Source of the DNA: Pelagicoccus mobilis
Lineage (GTDB): Bacteria; Verrucomicrobiota; Verrucomicrobiia; Opitutales; Opitutaceae
DNA length: 64,000 nt
Direction: 5' to 3'
Assembly (NCBI RefSeq): GCF_016595505.1
Contig: NZ_JAENIL010000030.1
Span: 34,191-98,190 of the forward strand
Shown: piece by piece, positions 18,206-27,201 of the stretch
Position numbering within the stretch: the stretch's first letter is position 1
Layout: each line of letters begins with the position of its first letter
Notes under the pieces: generated by a model
Database searches by the model: none
Seen by the model: the letters and a program-made list of their open reading frames with translations, nothing else
What the model was told of the DNA's origin: nothing
Translations under genes and position numbers: made by a program

Positions 18206-18637
18206 ATGAACTTAATGCCAGGCATCGACTCGACGGCTTCCGCGCTGCAAGCGGAGAAGCTTCGCATGGACATCATCGGGCAGAACATCGCCAACGCCCA
18301 CACGACCCGTGGTCCGGATGGCAAGCCTTACCAACGCCAAATGGTGCAGTTCGAAGCGAAGTTGCTCGAACTCGGCCGCGACGCCAGCGGTCAAATGAGG
18401 ACTGCGCAAGGCGTGAACGTCCGCGATGTGATCGCAGACGAGAACCCCGGTCAGCTCGTTTTCAATCCCGGTCATCCCGATGCGGATGAGAAGGGGATGG
18501 TTAGACTGCCAAACGTGAACCTGACTCACGAGATGGTCGACCTCATTTCCGCGTCACGCTCTTACGAAGCGAATCTTCAAGTCGTGCGGACCTCCAAGCA
18601 GATGGCCCAGCAGGCTCTGAGAATTGGCAAGCGATAG
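18206..18637 (+). CDS. flgC: Flagellar basal-body rod protein FlgC
   Basis: Second proximal rod protein, 143 residues. The N-terminal rod motif is present (MDIIGQNIANAHTTRGPDGKPYQR), as is the C-terminal MVDLISASRSYEANLQVV helix that packs with other axial proteins. Ribosome site AGGA precedes the ATG. It follows flgB by 24 bases and precedes fliE, the usual order. Confidence 0.95.
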   Translation: MNLMPGIDSTASALQAEKLRMDIIGQNIANAHTTRGPDGKPYQRQMVQFEAKLLELGRDASGQMRTAQGVNVRDVIADENPGQLVFNPGHPDADEKGMVRLPNVNLTHEMVDLISASRSYEANLQVVRTSKQMAQQALRIGKR

Positions 18638-18683
18638 TACCCCCTCCATTTCCTAATTTTCTCCACCCATACGCCCACCACCC

Positions 18684-19031
18684 ATGATCGACTCTGTATC
18701 CAGTTTAGCAGCGCAGCAGCTTTTCAAGCAGAACCAGCTTGAGCACGCCAAGAAGCTGCAAAGTGTTGAGTTTCCCGGCCAAGCCCAAGGCCTGGAAAAA
18801 ACAGGCGAAGCCAAGTCCTTCGATGGAATCGTCGGTAAGTTCATCACCGAAGTTGATTCGAAGCACAAGACGGCTGTGGCCGAAACCAACCGGATGTTGC
18901 TCGGCGAAACAGACAATGTTCACCAAGCCATGATCGCGAGCCAGGAGGCAGGGGTTGCTTTCAACATGATGGTGGAAGTTCGCAACAAGCTCGTTCAGTC
19001 CTACCAGGAACTGATGAAGATGCCAGTGTAG
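18684..19031 (+). CDS. fliE: Flagellar hook-basal body complex protein FliE
   Basis: FliE joins the MS ring to the rod and is the first exported axial component. The 115-residue protein ends with the diagnostic segment VHQAMIASQEAGVAFNMMVE and VRNKLVQSYQELMKMPV. The N-terminal third is variable and charged, as usual. It lies between flgC and fliF, which fixes the assignment. Confidence 0.93.
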   Translation: MIDSVSSLAAQQLFKQNQLEHAKKLQSVEFPGQAQGLEKTGEAKSFDGIVGKFITEVDSKHKTAVAETNRMLLGETDNVHQAMIASQEAGVAFNMMVEVRNKLVQSYQELMKMPV

Positions 19032-19063
19032 TTAACCTGAGAATACGATAGAGATTAGCTACT

Positions 19064-20632
19064 ATGGGAACTCAATTTAAAGAAATCTGGCAGTCGCTCG
19101 GAGCGAATCAGCGCATTTCGCTCATCCTCGCAGGCGGACTTGTAGTGCTGGCGATGATCGGGATGATGATCTGGGCGGCAAAGCCGGATATGCAGTTGCT
19201 TTTCGGTAAGCTCTCCATGGAGGAGACCGGAAAGATCATCTCCAAGCTCGAGCAGCAGGGAGTTAAGTTTGAAACAGGAGCGGGAGGAAACTCGATCTAC
19301 GTTGAATCCTCTCAAGTGCATAAGCTCCGTGCCGAACTCGCTCAAGAAGGGCTTCCAGCGGGCGGCAGTGGACCGGGCTTCGAGCTTTTCGACGAAGGGA
19401 GCTTCGGGATCAGCGACTTTGTTCAGCGCACGAATTTCCTTCGCGCTAAGCAAGGGGAGCTTGCTCGCACGATCTCGCAGTTTGATGGGGTTGAGTCGGC
19501 GCGCGTCATGGTGGTCATGCCTGAGAATCGACTGCTCGCACGTAGCGAAGGGCAGGATCGCCCAACTGCGTCAGTATTTGTGAACGGTGGTAATCTTTCT
19601 ACCAATACGGTAAATTCGATTCGCCACTTTGTTGCGAACGCGATCCAACGTCTGAACGTGAACGACGTTGTCGTTGTCGACAGTATCGGAAATGTACTGA
19701 GCGAGGAACTACGCAGCGACGGGCTTGGCAGCGGAATGAACAGCGACGTCATGAAGTACCGCAAGTCGATGGAGAGCTACTTTACCAACAAGGTTCAGTC
19801 CATGCTCGATCGCGTTCTCGGAACGAACAGATCGGAAGTTCGTGTAGCGGTTGATATCGACACTTCTTCAGTGCAAACGACTGAAAAGATATTCGATCCG
19901 GAAGGTAAGGTCGCTCGCACGGTGACTTCGGACGAAGACACATTTAAGGAAAGCGAAACGAGTGGCGATGGAAGCGATATCACTGCTGGAGTTTCCTCCA
20001 ATAGCCAAGGTGCCGGAACGACTGCGGCAACCTTCTCGACTCTGAAGGAACGCGAGGAGGACTCGAAGACCAAGACCGAGTCGTTTGAAATTAACGAGAC
20101 GATTGTCAGCAGTGTGCAAAACCCAGGTTCCATTCGTCGCCTCACTGCTTCGCTCGTCGTGGCCAAGCATGTTGACGCCAGCGGAGCGGTCGTTTCCCGA
20201 ACTGCGGAAGAATTGCAAGAGCTGGAAGATATCGTAATCACCGCGTTGGGCATTCGCTTGGCTCCAGGCGAGACCGCTGCGGACTTCGTGACCGTAAAGG
20301 AGATGACCTTCGCCCCGGATCCTTATGCGAACCACGAAGAGATGCTCCAGGAAGACGCGAACATGCAGCGTTATATCGAGATGGGCAAAAACGGCCTTGG
20401 TGCGGTGCTCGGTCTCGGCGTGATCATCTTTTTCATGCAGATGCTCAAGCGTTACAAGCCGGAGAAAATTTCTATCGAGGTGCTCCAGCCGGAGCAAATG
20501 CTGCAAACCCGGAAGATGGAGGACACCAGTGTCGTCACTCCGGAAATGCTTAATGAACTCATTCGCCAAAAGCCCGCCAATATCGGTGTTTCGCTCAGCG
20601 AATGGATTGGAGATGAAGTCGCTAAGAAGTAG
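19064..20632 (+). CDS. fliF: Flagellar MS-ring protein FliF
   Basis: Inner-membrane ring on which the flagellum is built. The 522-residue product has a first membrane helix at about 19-39 (ISLILAGGLVVLAMIGMMIW), the ring-building domains with QLLFGKLSMEE and FVQRTNFLRAKQGELARTI, and a low-complexity Ser/Thr/Glu linker near 290-340. A second membrane helix follows at about 445-462 (GLGAVLGLGVIIFFMQML). The cytoplasmic tail ends with LIRQKPANIGVSLSEWIGDE, the FliG-binding helix. Length is normal. Confidence 0.97.
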   Translation: MGTQFKEIWQSLGANQRISLILAGGLVVLAMIGMMIWAAKPDMQLLFGKLSMEETGKIISKLEQQGVKFETGAGGNSIYVESSQVHKLRAELAQEGLPAGGSGPGFELFDEGSFGISDFVQRTNFLRAKQGELARTISQFDGVESARVMVVMPENRLLARSEGQDRPTASVFVNGGNLSTNTVNSIRHFVANAIQRLNVNDVVVVDSIGNVLSEELRSDGLGSGMNSDVMKYRKSMESYFTNKVQSMLDRVLGTNRSEVRVAVDIDTSSVQTTEKIFDPEGKVARTVTSDEDTFKESETSGDGSDITAGVSSNSQGAGTTAATFSTLKEREEDSKTKTESFEINETIVSSVQNPGSIRRLTASLVVAKHVDASGAVVSRTAEELQELEDIVITALGIRLAPGETAADFVTVKEMTFAPDPYANHEEMLQEDANMQRYIEMGKNGLGAVLGLGVIIFFMQMLKRYKPEKISIEVLQPEQMLQTRKMEDTSVVTPEMLNELIRQKPANIGVSLSEWIGDEVAKK

Positions 20633-20637
20633 TTGTC

Positions 20638-21645
20638 ATGCCATCTGAATACAAAAGCCTTTCCCGCATTCAGAGACTTGCCACCTTTTTGGTGGTCATT
20701 GGTCCAGACGCAGCAGCTCATATTCTCAAGGAGTTTGATGATGAAGCGATCGAGCTGATCTGTAAGGAGATGACGAGCATCTCTGCGATCGAAGAGGATC
20801 TGCAGAAGGCGGCGGTCGAAGAGTTTTCGAGCTTCATTCTCTCCAGTTACGGATCCCTTTTGGGTGGTCCTCTGTATACGCGCCGCGCTCTCGAAATTGC
20901 CAAGGGCGACTTTAAGGCGACCAGCATTTTGGAGCGCATCGCTCCGACGAGTAACTCTGCCGAGGTCATCAAGGAAATCGAGCAGATGGAGCCGCGCCAG
21001 ATCTTTAACATGATCAAGACAGAGCAGGCTCAGACCATCGCTTTCGTGCTTTCCTACCTCGAGCGAGACAAGGCGGGCCCTATTCTGGGGATGTTTAACC
21101 ATGAAGTGCGCGAGGAAGTCATCGAGCGTCTTGGTATCATGGAGCCGACTTCGTTGGAACTGATCAACAAGGTCGCCAACTCGCTCTCTAAAAATTTGGA
21201 TACGAAGCAAAAGACCACGCTCAACAAGAGTGGCGGTATTCGCATGGTGGCCGATCTGCTCAATACGCTCGAAAAGGAGGACAGCAAGTCGATCCTCACC
21301 AATATCGAAGAGCGCAACGCAGCTCTCGGCGCGGAGATTCGCAAGAAGATGTTCAGCTTCGAGGATCTGGCTCGTCTGGAGCTTCCAGATCTCCAGCGTA
21401 TCATGCGCGAGGTGGATTCCGGCGATCTCATTATCGCCCTCAAGTCCGCTACCGAAACGCTCCGAGACTCAGTCATGGAGGCGGTTTCAAAGCGTGCGGC
21501 AGAAACTCTAAAGGAAGAACTCGAGATGATGGGGCCAGTCAAACTGACCGAAGTGGAAGCGGCCCAGGAGCGCGTGATCCAAGTGGTGCGCCGACTCGAA
21601 GAACAGGAGGAGATCAGCCTAGATGGTGGCGGCCAAACAGTCTAA
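20638..21645 (+). CDS. fliG: Flagellar motor switch protein FliG
   Basis: Part of the C-ring that takes torque from MotA and sets rotation direction. The 335-residue protein shows the N-terminal FliF-binding domain (RIQRLATFLVVIGPDAAAHILKE), the middle domain with EHEVREEVIERL-type sequence near 155-175, and the C-terminal torque helix with charged residues (RLELPDLQRIMREVD, then LIIALKSATETLRDSV). Only five bases separate it from fliF. Its 3' end overlaps fliH by 23 bases. Confidence 0.96.
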   Translation: MPSEYKSLSRIQRLATFLVVIGPDAAAHILKEFDDEAIELICKEMTSISAIEEDLQKAAVEEFSSFILSSYGSLLGGPLYTRRALEIAKGDFKATSILERIAPTSNSAEVIKEIEQMEPRQIFNMIKTEQAQTIAFVLSYLERDKAGPILGMFNHEVREEVIERLGIMEPTSLELINKVANSLSKNLDTKQKTTLNKSGGIRMVADLLNTLEKEDSKSILTNIEERNAALGAEIRKKMFSFEDLARLELPDLQRIMREVDSGDLIIALKSATETLRDSVMEAVSKRAAETLKEELEMMGPVKLTEVEAAQERVIQVVRRLEEQEEISLDGGGQTV

Positions 21646-22219
21646 GCGTAACGTGCTCGTTCTTGAAGAACGACTCGTTGGACTCGATGTCGCCTATGAT
21701 GGTGCCTCGCGTGTGGATAACCTTGCTCACCAGCAGCAGGTCGAGACGTCCTACAAGTCTGGATACGAGGACGCTAGCTCTCAGTATAATCAGCAGATTT
21801 TGGATTTCCGTTCCGAAATCAACGCTCTGCGGGAAGGCATGTTTTCACAACTTGAGAATAAGTTTGTGAATATCGTCTCGGAGGCTCGCGAAGCGTTGAT
21901 GACGCTAACCTTCGAGTGCGTCTCTCAGACCTTAGGTGGATACCAGATGGAAGCAGAAGCGATCGAGAAGATCGTCGAAGGCGTGGTAACCGAAGCAGGT
22001 CTCGACGATGAGCGTATGGAAGTGCGTCTCCATTCTGCGGATATTGCTTTGCTCGAAGAGCTCGACTCGGACTTGCGTGCGAAGCACCCTGGCTTGTCGT
22101 TTGTCGCGGATGACCTTCTTGGGCGAGGCGACTGCGTTTTGTCTAGCCGTTTTGGCAAGATCGACGGAACGATGGAAAACAAATTTGCGAAGCTACGGGA
22201 GAGCTTGCGTCCCTCATGA
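21623..22219 (+). CDS. fliH: Flagellar assembly protein FliH-like (stator of export ATPase)
   Basis: FliH tethers the FliI ATPase to the export gate and C-ring. This 198-residue protein has an N-terminal charged region, a Gln-rich coiled part (TSYKSGYEDASSQYNQQI) and a C-terminal domain like the V/F-type ATPase peripheral stalk (FECVSQTLGGYQMEAEAIEKIVEGVV, then MEVRLHSADIALLEE). Sequence identity in this family is low; position between fliG and fliI decides the call. The start overlaps fliG and uses a GGAGGA ribosome site within it, while the stop overlaps fliI as ATGA. Confidence 0.85.
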   Translation: MVAAKQSKRNVLVLEERLVGLDVAYDGASRVDNLAHQQQVETSYKSGYEDASSQYNQQILDFRSEINALREGMFSQLENKFVNIVSEAREALMTLTFECVSQTLGGYQMEAEAIEKIVEGVVTEAGLDDERMEVRLHSADIALLEELDSDLRAKHPGLSFVADDLLGRGDCVLSSRFGKIDGTMENKFAKLRESLRPS

Positions 22220-23538
22220 AACGCATGCTTCCAGATTGGGCATCCGATATCGGTATGCGTGTCGGCGCTCTGGATACGCTGAGCCATCTCGGTAAGGTGG
22301 CGCAGGTCACTGGTTTGATCGTCGAGTCTGAAGGCCCGCAAGCCAGTCTTGGTGACGTTTGCGAAATCACTTCTCCAGGCACGACGGTGAAGGTGCATGC
22401 GGAAGTCGTGGGCTTCCGTGAACAACGAATTTTGCTCATGCCGCTCGGCGATGTCGCCGGTGTGCATCCGGGGTGCGACGTGAAGTTGAGCTCCGGATTT
22501 AACAAGATCCCATCCGGCAACGAGGTGCTTGGTCGAGTCGTGGATGGCCTTGGTCGGCCGATTGATGGAATCGGCCCCATGCACTATCATGATCCGAGTT
22601 CGGAGACTGGTAAGGTACCAAATCCTCTTTTGCGTAAGCGGATCACTGAGCCGTTCAACACGGGAGTGAAGGCGATCGACTTGTTTGCTCCGGTGGGAGA
22701 AGGGCAACGCATGGGCGTATTTGCCGGTTCAGGTGTTGGTAAGTCGACTTTGCTTGGCATGCTCGCTCGCGGTTCGAATGCTGACGTCAACGTGATCGCT
22801 CTGGTGGGTGAACGTGGTCGTGAGTTGCGTGAATTTATCGAGAAGGATCTAGGTCCGGAAGGCATGGCTCGCACAGTGGTAGTGGTCGCGACTTCCGACC
22901 AGTCCGCTCCTATGCGTTTGCGTGCTGCGAATATGGCGACGGCGATCGCTGAGAACTTCCGTGATTCTGGCAAGAGAGTGCTCTTCTTGATGGACTCTGT
23001 GACACGTTATGCGATGGCCCAACGTGAGGTTGGTCTCGCAGTCGGAGAGCCGCCCGCGAGTCGTGGATACACGCCTTCTGTTTTTTCGACTTTGCCACGT
23101 CTCCTCGAGCGTTCTGGTAATTCTGACAAGGGAACGATTACTGCGTTCTATACGGTACTCGTGGAGGGTGATGATTTGAACGAGCCAATCGCGGATGCGG
23201 TGCGTGGTATCCTCGACGGGCACATCGTGCTTTCGCGTCAGCTTGCCACGGCTAACCATTTCCCGGCGATCGATGTACTAGAAAGCATCAGCCGTCTCCG
23301 AAACGATATCTCAAGTGAGGAAGAGCTCGCGACTGCGGGGATCGCTCGCGACTACCTCGCTATGTATCGGAAAAACGAGGACATCGTGAACCTCGGAGCT
23401 TATGTCCGCGGTGCGAATCCGAAGATCGATGCTGCGATCATCGCGAACGAACGAGTCATGGATTATTTGAAGCAGGGCTACAACGAGTGCGTGCCGCGCG
23501 AAGAGAGCTACCAAACGCTCGCTGGTTTGATTAAATGA
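22216..23538 (+). CDS. fliI: Flagellum-specific ATPase FliI
   Basis: Hexameric ATPase of flagellar type III export. The 440-residue protein has Walker A (GSGVGKST, from residue 171), the LVGERGREL segment with the catalytic Glu, Walker B (RVLFLMDSVTRYAMAQREV), and the FliI/SctN signature GEPPASRGYTPSVFS. It overlaps fliH by four bases (ATGA) and also fliJ, so the three are translationally coupled. Confidence 0.97.
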   Translation: MKRMLPDWASDIGMRVGALDTLSHLGKVAQVTGLIVESEGPQASLGDVCEITSPGTTVKVHAEVVGFREQRILLMPLGDVAGVHPGCDVKLSSGFNKIPSGNEVLGRVVDGLGRPIDGIGPMHYHDPSSETGKVPNPLLRKRITEPFNTGVKAIDLFAPVGEGQRMGVFAGSGVGKSTLLGMLARGSNADVNVIALVGERGRELREFIEKDLGPEGMARTVVVVATSDQSAPMRLRAANMATAIAENFRDSGKRVLFLMDSVTRYAMAQREVGLAVGEPPASRGYTPSVFSTLPRLLERSGNSDKGTITAFYTVLVEGDDLNEPIADAVRGILDGHIVLSRQLATANHFPAIDVLESISRLRNDISSEEELATAGIARDYLAMYRKNEDIVNLGAYVRGANPKIDAAIIANERVMDYLKQGYNECVPREESYQTLAGLIK

Positions 23539-23975
23539 AAAAGTTTACCTTCAGTCTCGATTCCTTGCTGAGCCTCCGCGATTTGGAGGAGCAGAATGCT
23601 CGCACTGCCTTGGCTGAGGTGAACGCTCAGATCGAGCGGCTTGACCAGCATATGAAACAGCTGGAGTCCTCGGTGGACGCCGTGTACCAATCTTGGGACG
23701 GAGAGAGCGGCCGCCGGTTCAATGCGATGGATCGCATGGGCCTCAGCTCGCAGGTTGCTGACTTGAAGCGTCAAGCGGCTGATGCCGAGCAAATGAAACA
23801 GCAGACGGTCGAGCGTCGCGCGAAAGCGATGCAAAATCTGCAGGAAGCCACGCGTAATCGGAAAGTGGTTACAAATTTGAAGGAAAAGCGGCTACAGGAA
23901 TATCAAGCTGAGCTGCTTAAACAGGAAGCCAACGAAATCGAAGACATTTTTAACGCGCGGAGGGGCAATCGCTAG
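23535..23975 (+). CDS. fliJ: Flagellar export chaperone FliJ-like
   Basis: A 146-residue protein that is almost entirely an antiparallel coiled coil (FSLDSLLSLRDLEEQNARTAL at the start, then ANEIEDIFNARRGNR at the end). FliJ inserts into the FliI hexamer and helps substrate delivery. Sequence is weakly conserved; length, coiled coil, the start pattern Fxl..ll.lre..e and the four-base overlap with fliI support the call. Confidence 0.85.
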   Translation: MKKFTFSLDSLLSLRDLEEQNARTALAEVNAQIERLDQHMKQLESSVDAVYQSWDGESGRRFNAMDRMGLSSQVADLKRQAADAEQMKQQTVERRAKAMQNLQEATRNRKVVTNLKEKRLQEYQAELLKQEANEIEDIFNARRGNR

Positions 23976-23980
23976 TCCTT

Positions 23981-24601
23981 ATGAAGATTCTAAACAAACC
24001 CGTTGTACTCGCGATACTTGCCCTCCTTTTAATGGTGGGAACTCAGTTCGTGGCATTGAAGATGTATTGGTCGGAATTGTTTCCCGAGCCTAAGAGCAAG
24101 GCGTTGGTCGTCACTCGAGAGGAGCCGGAGCCCTTTGAGTGGGGGTTTGCGTCCGATTACATAACGAACTTGGAAGAGGAACTGAACCGCCGGATCGCTG
24201 CCTTGGAGGTGCGTGAGAGCGAGCTCGCGGAATACGAAGCGCGCTTGGGCGCGGATCGGGCGGAGATCGAAGAGATCAAGAGCCAAGTCGAGCTCATGCG
24301 TGAACATCTCCTGGAAGGCATCGTAAAGCTCGAAGCGGATGAGAAGGACAACCTCAAGCGCTTGGCGAAGACCTATGCTCTTCTGGACCCGGAGGCTGCG
24401 GTAAGCATTTTCAATGAACTAGACGATTCGACCGTGGTTAAAATTCTTTTCTTCATGGATTCGGAGACGGTGGGAGCCGTTCTCGAAGAAATGGTGACAG
24501 CAAATGGGAATGGCTCGGAGCAGGTGAAACGTGCTGCGAAGATTTCCGATATGCTCCGACTCTTTACGGATAACTCCAAAAATAATCTACAACAAACATA
24601 G
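23981..24601 (+). CDS. motE: MotE-like flagellar protein (MgtE N-domain-like)
   Basis: A 206-residue protein with one N-terminal membrane helix (about 8-28), a coiled coil (about 55-120), and a C-terminal helical domain LAKTYALLDPEAAVSIFNEL and DSTVVKILFFMDSE that resembles the MgtE intracellular N domain. This is the layout of MotE, a periplasmic motility protein that chaperones MotB-side stator parts in Helicobacter, and of similar proteins found next to fliJ in many phyla. The gene symbol reflects architecture and position rather than proven orthology. It lies five bases after fliJ and two before fliK. Confidence 0.7.
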   Translation: MKILNKPVVLAILALLLMVGTQFVALKMYWSELFPEPKSKALVVTREEPEPFEWGFASDYITNLEEELNRRIAALEVRESELAEYEARLGADRAEIEEIKSQVELMREHLLEGIVKLEADEKDNLKRLAKTYALLDPEAAVSIFNELDDSTVVKILFFMDSETVGAVLEEMVTANGNGSEQVKRAAKISDMLRLFTDNSKNNLQQT

Positions 24602-24603
24602 CT

Positions 24604-27018
24604 ATGCCAATAGAGCCTACCAGCGTATCCAAAACAGGGGTACGTGAAGTTGAACAGGCGTCTTCAAGCTTTAGTTCTTGGACGTCTAAGCAAGGAAGCT
24701 CTACCGGAGGCAAGGATCGCCCCACCAGTAACAGCATTTGGGAGAAGGCCATCAATGGCGCCCAGAAGCTTTTTGGTTCCCGTACCCCGGAACCACGTTC
24801 GCTCGAGGAAACGGGCGAGACCGATGAGTCGTCGGAAACGAGGGCCAAAACTGTACAAACTGAACCCATTGCCGAGTCCGTTCCTGGATTTGGAAGCAGA
24901 GGCTTCGGCCGTTTCTCCGCGTCCGCTTTTGGTGGAAACGCGTTTGGCTCCATCGCGACCTCTCGTGCAGCTCCGGAACCGCAGTTTGACGATGTGGATG
25001 CGAAGCCTGATTCGGGCTTCAGCGGAGGCTCGGCCAAGAAAGATTTTTCCGCGAAGTCGGAAAGCCAAGTTAAGCCGCGCGAGGAAAGTGTGGCTCCTAA
25101 AGAGAAACTCGTGGCGAAGGAAAGCGAGTTAGAGGACGAGGAGTCCGGAGATGAGCGAGTGAAGGCGAATGCGCCAGCCCGCCCGGTCGCCAAAATTGCG
25201 ATGCCGCAGACTGCCTCGAGTATGCAGACTTCATCGGTTACTCCTGCTTCCGTCCAGGCTCAGGTCACACCTCAGAAAAACGTAAACGTGCAGGCAGTTG
25301 TGCCGGAAGGGCAGAAGGCTCCTGCGAACCCAACTGGCCAAGCTACTCAAGCGCCGGCAGTGCAGAATGGCCCCGTAGCTAGTCAGCAGTCGAAGGGAGC
25401 TCAAGCGCAGGCGACGACTGTCGCCGGAAAGCCAGCGACGCCAATGGCGACTGAAGCTCAGGCAAAGACGGACACCTCGACTCCAATTGCGAACGGTAAC
25501 ATCAAGCCGACTGGTTTGGCAGAAAACGCTGTGGTTGCTAAGCAGGCTCAAGATTCGACCAAGCCAGTTCAAACTCCCGTGGAAGCAGCGAAGGTTGTTA
25601 AAGAGCAGCCAAATCCGATTTTAGGAGACAAGCCGAACACTCCTGCTCGTGTTCCAAGCGCGGCTCCCGTGGCTAATCCTGAGCCTGCCGCTACGCAGAC
25701 TCCAGGACAAGTCGCTGCTCGTCCAATGGCAGAGACGATTGGCCCAGAGAAGGGCAAGACTGAAGACGGGCTAGGATTTGACCTTTCGAAAGCGAAGGAA
25801 GGTATTTCGGAGACGCTGGCTCGTGCCACGAAACCGGTAGCCAGCAAGCCAGTTGCTAATCCTGCAAATATGCCAACCACTCCAGCTCAGCCAGGAGCGC
25901 AAGCAGGGCAGTCTCCCGTTTCGACCGAAACGCGGGACCCTCTAGGCAAGGCCATGGGGCTTGACGTATCTGGAACCCGACCGGGAGAAGGACTCGAAGG
26001 GAAGGAAGCTTCCGCCAATCGTGAGGCGAATCTGTTTGGACAACAAAGAGCCGCTTCTGCTCGTGCGGGAGCTGAGGGCGCGAGCCAGTCGCGCGTTGTG
26101 GTGCCGAGCGGCGATGGGGCTCCTATCGATGCGAAGGCAGCTCAAGCAGCTAGCCAAGCTCACTCGCTGCATGCGTCTCGTGATGCAGCGGCCGCTGCCG
26201 CAAGCCGGGCTCAGGCTCCGGCTGGTCAGGCTAAGCCTGCTGTAAGTAACAACGGCCAGACTACTACGACCGGATTGAACGGTGTTGCGGGAAATCAAGG
26301 CATGTCGACTGGCGTGAACGCCCAAAACGCGCAGCAAGGTGGATCCCAGAACCGTGACGGAGGTGATCCCGCTGCGAAACAAGATTTCAACGCCGCGATG
26401 AAGCAGGCAGCGAACGGGAAGGGCGCCGAGAAGGCAGGCGGAGATTCCGCACAAGCATTTGATGCCAAGGTAGAAGCGGCTGCGAACCGCCGCTCCGAGG
26501 CTGCCAGCAAAGCGAGCCAGACTTCTTACGTCAGCAAGACTGCTGCGGAGGTGAAGGAGACGATTGCTACTTTGACCAAGAGCATCGATCGCCTCGTCAC
26601 TGACAAGAGCGGCGCGATGAATCTGAAGATCAACTTCGAAGGCGGGGGCAGTGTGAACCTCCGGATTTCGATGGATGGTTCCGCGGTAAGCACACAGATG
26701 ACTACCGACGTGGCCGGACTCGAGGCGGCGATCAAGTCGAACTGGGCGGAGCTCGCCAATGACTGGAATCAGAAGGGGATCAAGCTCAACAGCCCGCATT
26801 TCCAGAATTCGGAATCCGGCAAGGAAAGCTCCTTCACGAACTTGAATGAGTTTGGTTCCAAGCAGGATCGTCAGGCGAATGGAAACGGAGAGGGGCGTGG
26901 CTCTTCCCGAGGCTCGCAGTCCCGCGGATTTGAAGAAGGCTCTGCTGAATCCGAATCCGGTTCCGCGAAAGCCTCCGACGAGGTGATTTCGGACAATGAG
27001 CTGAAGACTTACGCCTAA
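24604..27018 (+). CDS. fliK: Flagellar hook-length control protein FliK, unusually long
   Basis: FliK measures the hook and switches export specificity. The C-terminal core is at about residues 640-730: a VKETIATLTKSIDRLV helix, MNLKINFEGGGSVNLRISMD and VAGLEAAIKSNWAELANDWN, the Flg_hook pattern. The 640 residues before it are low complexity, rich in Ala, Gln, Pro, Lys and Thr, and surely extended. At 804 residues it is about twice the E. coli length (405). If length sets the ruler, hooks may be long. It ends the operon; an intrinsic terminator follows at 27059. Confidence 0.88.
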   Translation: MPIEPTSVSKTGVREVEQASSSFSSWTSKQGSSTGGKDRPTSNSIWEKAINGAQKLFGSRTPEPRSLEETGETDESSETRAKTVQTEPIAESVPGFGSRGFGRFSASAFGGNAFGSIATSRAAPEPQFDDVDAKPDSGFSGGSAKKDFSAKSESQVKPREESVAPKEKLVAKESELEDEESGDERVKANAPARPVAKIAMPQTASSMQTSSVTPASVQAQVTPQKNVNVQAVVPEGQKAPANPTGQATQAPAVQNGPVASQQSKGAQAQATTVAGKPATPMATEAQAKTDTSTPIANGNIKPTGLAENAVVAKQAQDSTKPVQTPVEAAKVVKEQPNPILGDKPNTPARVPSAAPVANPEPAATQTPGQVAARPMAETIGPEKGKTEDGLGFDLSKAKEGISETLARATKPVASKPVANPANMPTTPAQPGAQAGQSPVSTETRDPLGKAMGLDVSGTRPGEGLEGKEASANREANLFGQQRAASARAGAEGASQSRVVVPSGDGAPIDAKAAQAASQAHSLHASRDAAAAAASRAQAPAGQAKPAVSNNGQTTTTGLNGVAGNQGMSTGVNAQNAQQGGSQNRDGGDPAAKQDFNAAMKQAANGKGAEKAGGDSAQAFDAKVEAAANRRSEAASKASQTSYVSKTAAEVKETIATLTKSIDRLVTDKSGAMNLKINFEGGGSVNLRISMDGSAVSTQMTTDVAGLEAAIKSNWAELANDWNQKGIKLNSPHFQNSESGKESSFTNLNEFGSKQDRQANGNGEGRGSSRGSQSRGFEEGSAESESGSAKASDEVISDNELKTYA

Positions 27019-27058
27019 GCTAGAATTTTCGAACACGCGTACATTGTTCGAGACTGGA

Positions 27059-27090
27059 ACGGGGATCCCATTTGGGGTCCCCGTTTCTTC
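27059..27090 (+). terminator. Intrinsic terminator after fliK
   Basis: ACGGGGATCCC, loop ATTT, then GGGGTCCCCGT followed by TTCTTC. The stem is about 10 base pairs with one offset base. It closes the flgB-fliK operon and separates it from the PaaX-like gene. Confidence 0.8.
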
Positions 27091-27133
27091 TGTCCCCGCC
27101 TCGCCGATGCGCCCGCAACTCGCTCTCCCATTT

Positions 27134-27174
27134 TTGCGCAGAAATGAACGTAACGTTACGTAGCAAATTGCGCA
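27134..27174. promoter_or_regulatory. 40-bp symmetric operator-like site, left copy
   Basis: The site is a perfect-spaced dyad: TGCGCA, seven bases, ACGTAACGTTACGT, seven bases, TGCGCA. The centre is between 27154 and 27155, and both outer TGCGCA blocks are exactly 17 bases from it. A second copy, inverted and 39 of 41 identical, lies at 28032-28072. This copy ends 27 bases before the PaaX-like start codon, where it would cover the promoter, so autoregulation is likely. Confidence 0.75.
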
Positions 27175-27201
27175 GATGCCGGAAGTGGCTGTATTGCAGC
27201 T

